Shown here piece after piece: positions 49,119-51,902 of a stretch of DNA of 51,902 bases. Below the pieces are notes generated by a model, which saw only the letters and a program-made list of their open reading frames with translations, ran no database searches and was not told the DNA's origin. This DNA comes from Lachnospiraceae bacterium. GTDB lineage: Bacteria > Bacillota > Clostridia > Lachnospirales > Lachnospiraceae. A program made the translations under genes and the position numbers. Where the stretch lies: contig JAFYYS010000017.1 in NCBI GenBank assembly GCA_017546025.1, positions 1-51,902 of the forward strand, written 5' to 3'. Each line of letters starts with the position of its first letter. Positions within the stretch are counted from its first letter, which is position 1.

Positions 49119-50108
49119 CTACTCATACTCCTGCTCAACCCGCTTCAGTTCGGCGCGGAACTGGCGCACGACGAAGTCGGGGGAGAGGATGCGGACGTGC
49201 GGGCCGAGGGCGAAAATCCAACCGAGGAACTGGTCGCTCAGGGCGACGTCCACGGTGGTCTCCGACCAGCCCTCGCGGGTCGACGGGAAGATCGGAATCT
49301 CGCGCCCGAAGCGGTCAATCATGACGCCCACATACTCGTTGGCAAATGCTATGCGGACCGCTGTTTTCTCGCCTCCGAACATGGAAAAGTTCATCTTTGC
49401 GTACTTTGCCAGATTGAATTCGCGGAAGGCGTTGCGGCCGGTCCGGCGCTCGTCGAGGACGCGGATGTTCTTCATCTTGTCCACGCGGAAATGCTTGATG
49501 CAGCCGGCCTGCTCGTCGTACGCGATCAGGTAGTAATTCTCGTCGGTCCACGTCATGGCCCAGGGGCTCACGACGTACGGCTCCTCGCGGTGCGGCTCCA
49601 TCTTCTTCTCGATGTTCCACTTCATGTATTCAAAGCTGAGCTGGCGGTTGTCGGCGATGGCGCGGTGGATGTCATCCACGAAGTAATAGATGCTTTCGTT
49701 CATCGTCTTGATGCGGCCCTGCACCGTCACCTGGCGCTTCAGCTGCGAAGCCTCATACTCGCTTGCCATGCCGGTCAGCTTGCGGATGAGCTCGTTCGTC
49801 TTCTTCTCGCTGATGAACTTGGAGGACTGAATGGCGTCCACCAGAAGCTTCAGCTCCGCAATCTCGAACTGCTTGCTGCCGACATGGTAATAGAAGTACC
49901 GGCCGACCTTCTCGCCGATGACATCGACGCCGAGCACGCGGAGCGCCTCGAGGTCGTCGTACAGGCTCTTGCGGTCCGCGGTCACGCCGTACGCCTCAAG
50001 CGCCTTCTGAATCTCCGGCATGGTAATCATATGCTCATCGTCCGTCTTCTCGATCATGATGCGGCTCAGGTAATACAGCTTCAGTTTCTGATTCGCTCCC
50101 TTCGGCAT
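49119..50108 (-). CDS. WYL-domain transcriptional regulator (YafY-like)
   Basis: 329 residues. Residues 1-75 form a winged helix (ITMPEIQKALEAYGVTADRKSLYDDLEALRVLG). The WYL domain (about 140-240: RAIADNRQLSFEYMKWN, EPYVVSPWAMTWTDENYYLIAYD) and a C-terminal WCX domain (about 245-329: VRIAFANEYVGVMIDRFG) complete the YafY/PafBC-type layout. WYL regulators sense a ligand, possibly nucleic acid, and control stress or defence genes. GGAGG precedes the ATG. A G+C palindrome (50124-50137) just upstream is a possible binding site. Confidence 0.9.
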   Translation of the reverse strand: MPKGANQKLKLYYLSRIMIEKTDDEHMITMPEIQKALEAYGVTADRKSLYDDLEALRVLGVDVIGEKVGRYFYYHVGSKQFEIAELKLLVDAIQSSKFISEKKTNELIRKLTGMASEYEASQLKRQVTVQGRIKTMNESIYYFVDDIHRAIADNRQLSFEYMKWNIEKKMEPHREEPYVVSPWAMTWTDENYYLIAYDEQAGCIKHFRVDKMKNIRVLDERRTGRNAFREFNLAKYAKMNFSMFGGEKTAVRIAFANEYVGVMIDRFGREIPIFPSTREGWSETTVDVALSDQFLGWIFALGPHVRILSPDFVVRQFRAELKRVEQEYE

Positions 50109-50123
50109 AAGGGGCCTCCTTCT

Positions 50124-50137
50124 CGCGTGCGCACGCG
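50124..50137. promoter_or_regulatory. Palindrome upstream of the WYL regulator
   Basis: Perfect palindrome CGCGTGC/GCACGCG, 15 bp before the regulator start codon. A TATAAT-like -10 lies at about 50159-50165 on the minus strand, with a weak -35. The site could be an operator or a leader hairpin. Confidence 0.5.
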
Positions 50138-50270
50138 CGCGAAAGATTTGATGATTTATTATATCACATTTTCCGACGGAATGCGAGTGTTTTGTGGGTG
50201 ATTTATGGTACAGTGAGGAAAGTCAGTCGCGAAGGCAGCCAAATTACGGAAAAGCCACGTCTCTTCGTTC

Positions 50271-51572
50271 TTAAAGCAAATCTTTTGTCTTGCCCGCAAG
50301 GTACAAAGGCATATTTGTGATAAGGCCATCTTTCCTGTATCCTCGCTTTGAGTATCGTATTGCATACTTCGGGCGGCAATCCGAGACATACTTCTTGAAG
50401 GATGGAGCAGACTTATCTTCACCGCCTTTCGCTTCCACGGGGATGATTTCCGTTCCGTATTGCAAGACAAAGTCAATTTCACTGTTCTTGTCGGAATAAT
50501 ATCGGGGCTCTATCTCGAACTGTCCTCGAAGCTGCTGTAAAACATAGTTTTCCGTCAGGGGGCCCTTGAACTGATAATCGCTTTTTAAGAGGATGGCACT
50601 GTTATCTATTCCTGCCATCGTTTTCAGAAGGCCGGTATCAAAAACAAACAATTTGAACTGATCTGTTTTATCGAACGCTGCCAGCGGATGCTCCATCTTG
50701 GAAACGTTATGGACGCGGTTAATCATCCCGGCTGAAACAAGCCACTCGATTGCCTCTTCAAAGTCTCTTGCTCTGCCGCCCTCTCTTACAGCCCCATACA
50801 TGAACTTCTCATTGGGTTTGGCAAGCTGTGAGACAATACTGCGGAACACCATCAGAATTCGACCGCTGTTGACCTTACCATTGTGTTTAGAAAAGTCGTT
50901 TTCGTATATTTCGATCAGTTCTTTCTGGATTTGTGAAACACGGGCCGGATCCTTGTACTTAATCCATGAGGAGACACATTCCGGCATTCCTCCGATAATC
51001 AGGTAGTTATTATAGGCGTCCATCAGCCGATTGTGAAAGATTTCCTCAATCTGCTGTTCCTTTTCTATGCTCTCATAATAGGCAAACAGAGTCGGATCGG
51101 CCGCATCCAGGAATTCATCAAAACACATCGGATATATATCAAGAAGATTGACCATGCCAACCGGGTAGGATTTGGGCCTTGCGAGAAGCGTTCCCAAAAG
51201 ACTTCCGGCGGCAATAACATGGTATTCGTTTGCCTTCTCCTTGAAGTATTTCAGAGCATTCAAGGCCTCGGGGCATTCCTGAATTTCATCAAAGATGATC
51301 AGTGTTTCACCGGGAACGATTCTTTCTCCAGAGAGCATGGATAAAAGTTCAATAATGCGTTGGGGATTTTTGTTGATCTCAAAAACAGATTTGAGTTCAT
51401 CCTCTTCATCGAAGTTGAAATAGACAAAGCGGTCATAGTAGTTCCCGCCAAACTCTTTCATCAGCCATGTCTTTCCGACCTGTCGTGCACCTTTTAGAAC
51501 CAAGGGCTTGCGGTCTTCACTTGCTTTCCAGCGAACTAAATCCTGAATTGCCTTTCGTTTCAAGCTAATCAC
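50271..51572 (-). CDS. AAA+ ATPase with DUF4143 (AAA_14 family)
   Basis: About 433 residues from GTG 51572 (AAAAGGA just upstream; TTG 51563 is possible). Walker A GARQVGKT (28-35), Walker B TLIIFDEIQECP (about 95-106), sensor IAAGSLLG, and a DUF4143 tail with a nuclease-like strand (SEIDFVLQYGTEIIPVEAKG). The frame is open 60 codons further up, but that region consists of 32-bp repeats out of phase with codons. These ATPases are abundant in anaerobes and their role is unknown; some are thought to accompany mobile or defence DNA. It lies beside an IS21-like end. Confidence 0.85.
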   Translation of the reverse strand: MISLKRKAIQDLVRWKASEDRKPLVLKGARQVGKTWLMKEFGGNYYDRFVYFNFDEEDELKSVFEINKNPQRIIELLSMLSGERIVPGETLIIFDEIQECPEALNALKYFKEKANEYHVIAAGSLLGTLLARPKSYPVGMVNLLDIYPMCFDEFLDAADPTLFAYYESIEKEQQIEEIFHNRLMDAYNNYLIIGGMPECVSSWIKYKDPARVSQIQKELIEIYENDFSKHNGKVNSGRILMVFRSIVSQLAKPNEKFMYGAVREGGRARDFEEAIEWLVSAGMINRVHNVSKMEHPLAAFDKTDQFKLFVFDTGLLKTMAGIDNSAILLKSDYQFKGPLTENYVLQQLRGQFEIEPRYYSDKNSEIDFVLQYGTEIIPVEAKGGEDKSAPSFKKYVSDCRPKYAIRYSKRGYRKDGLITNMPLYLAGKTKDLL

Positions 51573-51604
51573 CGTCCTTTTTCCAGTATCCGATTCTACA
51601 TTAA

Positions 51605-51753
51605 CACATTTTTCCGCCCTTTTCAATGTGGCATTGCACATTTTTCTGACTTTTTCAGGATGTTTTTGCACATTTTTCCGCCTTTTCTGTTCTACTCTCG
51701 CACGTTTTTCCAGCTTTTTAAATGTGATTTCTACACATTTTTCCGGCAAATGA
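51605..51753. repeat. 32-bp periodic repeats upstream of the DUF4143 gene
   Basis: CACATTTTTC starts at 51605, 51637, 51669, 51701 (CACG) and 51734, giving steps of 32, 32, 32 and 33. The conserved part is about CACRTTTTTCYGVCYTTTTC; the remaining 12 bases vary. Since 32 is not a multiple of three, it does not encode a protein repeat. It lies just upstream of the GTG start of the ATPase. Confidence 0.85.
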
Positions 51754-51762
51754 CGCGAAAAC

Positions 51763-51902
51763 TGTAGCAGTCAATAAAAGTAGACACGAAAAATATTTTT
51801 TGGTTGTTTGATTTTTCAAAAGTGGACATGAGCCACATTTTTGAACCGTTTAATTTTTCAAAAATAGACATGTGGCGTTTTTTTCAACAGATTACTGTTT
51901 CA
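51763..51902. mobile_element. Partial IS21-like element end
   Basis: A TGTAGCAG start at 51763 is followed by repeated motifs AAAAGTAGACAC (51776), AAAAGTGGACAT (51818) and AAAATAGACAT (51861), and by a 25-bp direct repeat GTTTRATTTTTCAAAA... at 51806-51830 and 51848-51872 (22 of 25 identical). From memory, such multiple internal repeats after a TGT end are typical of IS21-family termini. No transposase is seen before the window ends, so only the end is visible. Confidence 0.55.

Noticed and set aside
48654-50201. Plus-strand open frame of 515 codons
   Set aside because: Antisense of the WYL regulator and the membrane protein, which have motifs and ribosome binding sites; the frame has none.
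51605-51753. CRISPR-like array of short repeats
   Set aside because: Period of 32 with only 12 variable bases is too short for spacers; no cas genes.

Overview
The window looks like a chromosomal segment of a Gram-positive anaerobe of the Clostridia, most likely Lachnospiraceae. The basis is the long-form pyrophosphate-dependent phosphofructokinase, TldD/TldE, DegV, PspC, many XRE regulators, AGGAGG-type ribosome binding sites, consensus TTGACA/TATAAT promoters with many U-tailed intrinsic terminators, and lipoproteins with Pro/Thr linkers. Base composition is moderate to high in GC, except for a visibly A+T-richer block at about 43.1-47.7 kb. Almost every gene is on the minus strand; only a PspC protein and a secreted repeat protein are on plus.

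Layout. 0-2.4 kb: tandem hairpin repeats at the left edge, a lipoprotein, and an XRE membrane regulator. 2.4-9.7 kb: a six-gene operon (unknown protein, CobS-like AAA+ ATPase, unknown protein, TelA, GT2 glycosyltransferase, esterase) behind a short leader carrying a strong terminator and a competing hairpin. 9.8-13.5 kb: TldD/TldE and an XRE regulator. 13.5-14.4 kb: no gene but three different repeat families, including six inverted-repeat elements on an exact 74-bp period. 14.4-20.2 kb: PPi-PFK, a lipoprotein, tRNA-Ala(GGC), a DUF4230-like protein and DegV. 20.2-24.6 kb: a five-gene operon (unknown, methyltransferase, phosphodiesterase, P-loop kinase-GNAT fusion, histidine phosphatase) preceded by a 36-codon ORF and an intrinsic terminator, which reads as an attenuated leader. 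24.6-32.6 kb: an orphan HigA-like regulator, a double-Nudix protein, an ABC exporter, an XRE-TPR-like regulator, a metallophosphoesterase, a sugar isomerase-like protein, a GNAT protein, a small membrane protein and PspC. 32.6-38.2 kb: a rhodanese, a GH27 alpha-galactosidase with an inserted module, HipAB and an M32 carboxypeptidase. 38.2-42.9 kb: a YD-repeat-like membrane protein, Fic, an AAA ATPase, an XRE regulator and a phage-like protein. 43.1-47.7 kb: an A+T-rich island with a secreted repeat protein and a restriction-modification locus (REase, C5 methyltransferase, HNH nuclease). 47.7-51.9 kb: a decayed duplicate, its intact membrane-protein paralogue, a WYL regulator, a DUF4143 ATPase with 32-bp repeats over its 5' region, and a partial IS21-like end.

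The strongest candidates for something undescribed are the 74-bp inverted-repeat array (13899-14307), the CobS/TelA operon with its attenuator-like leader (2454-9745), the leader-ORF/terminator arrangement before the methyltransferase operon (24311-24587), and the 32-bp repeats upstream of the DUF4143 ATPase. All functional statements rest on motif reading and memory of protein families; no database search was run.
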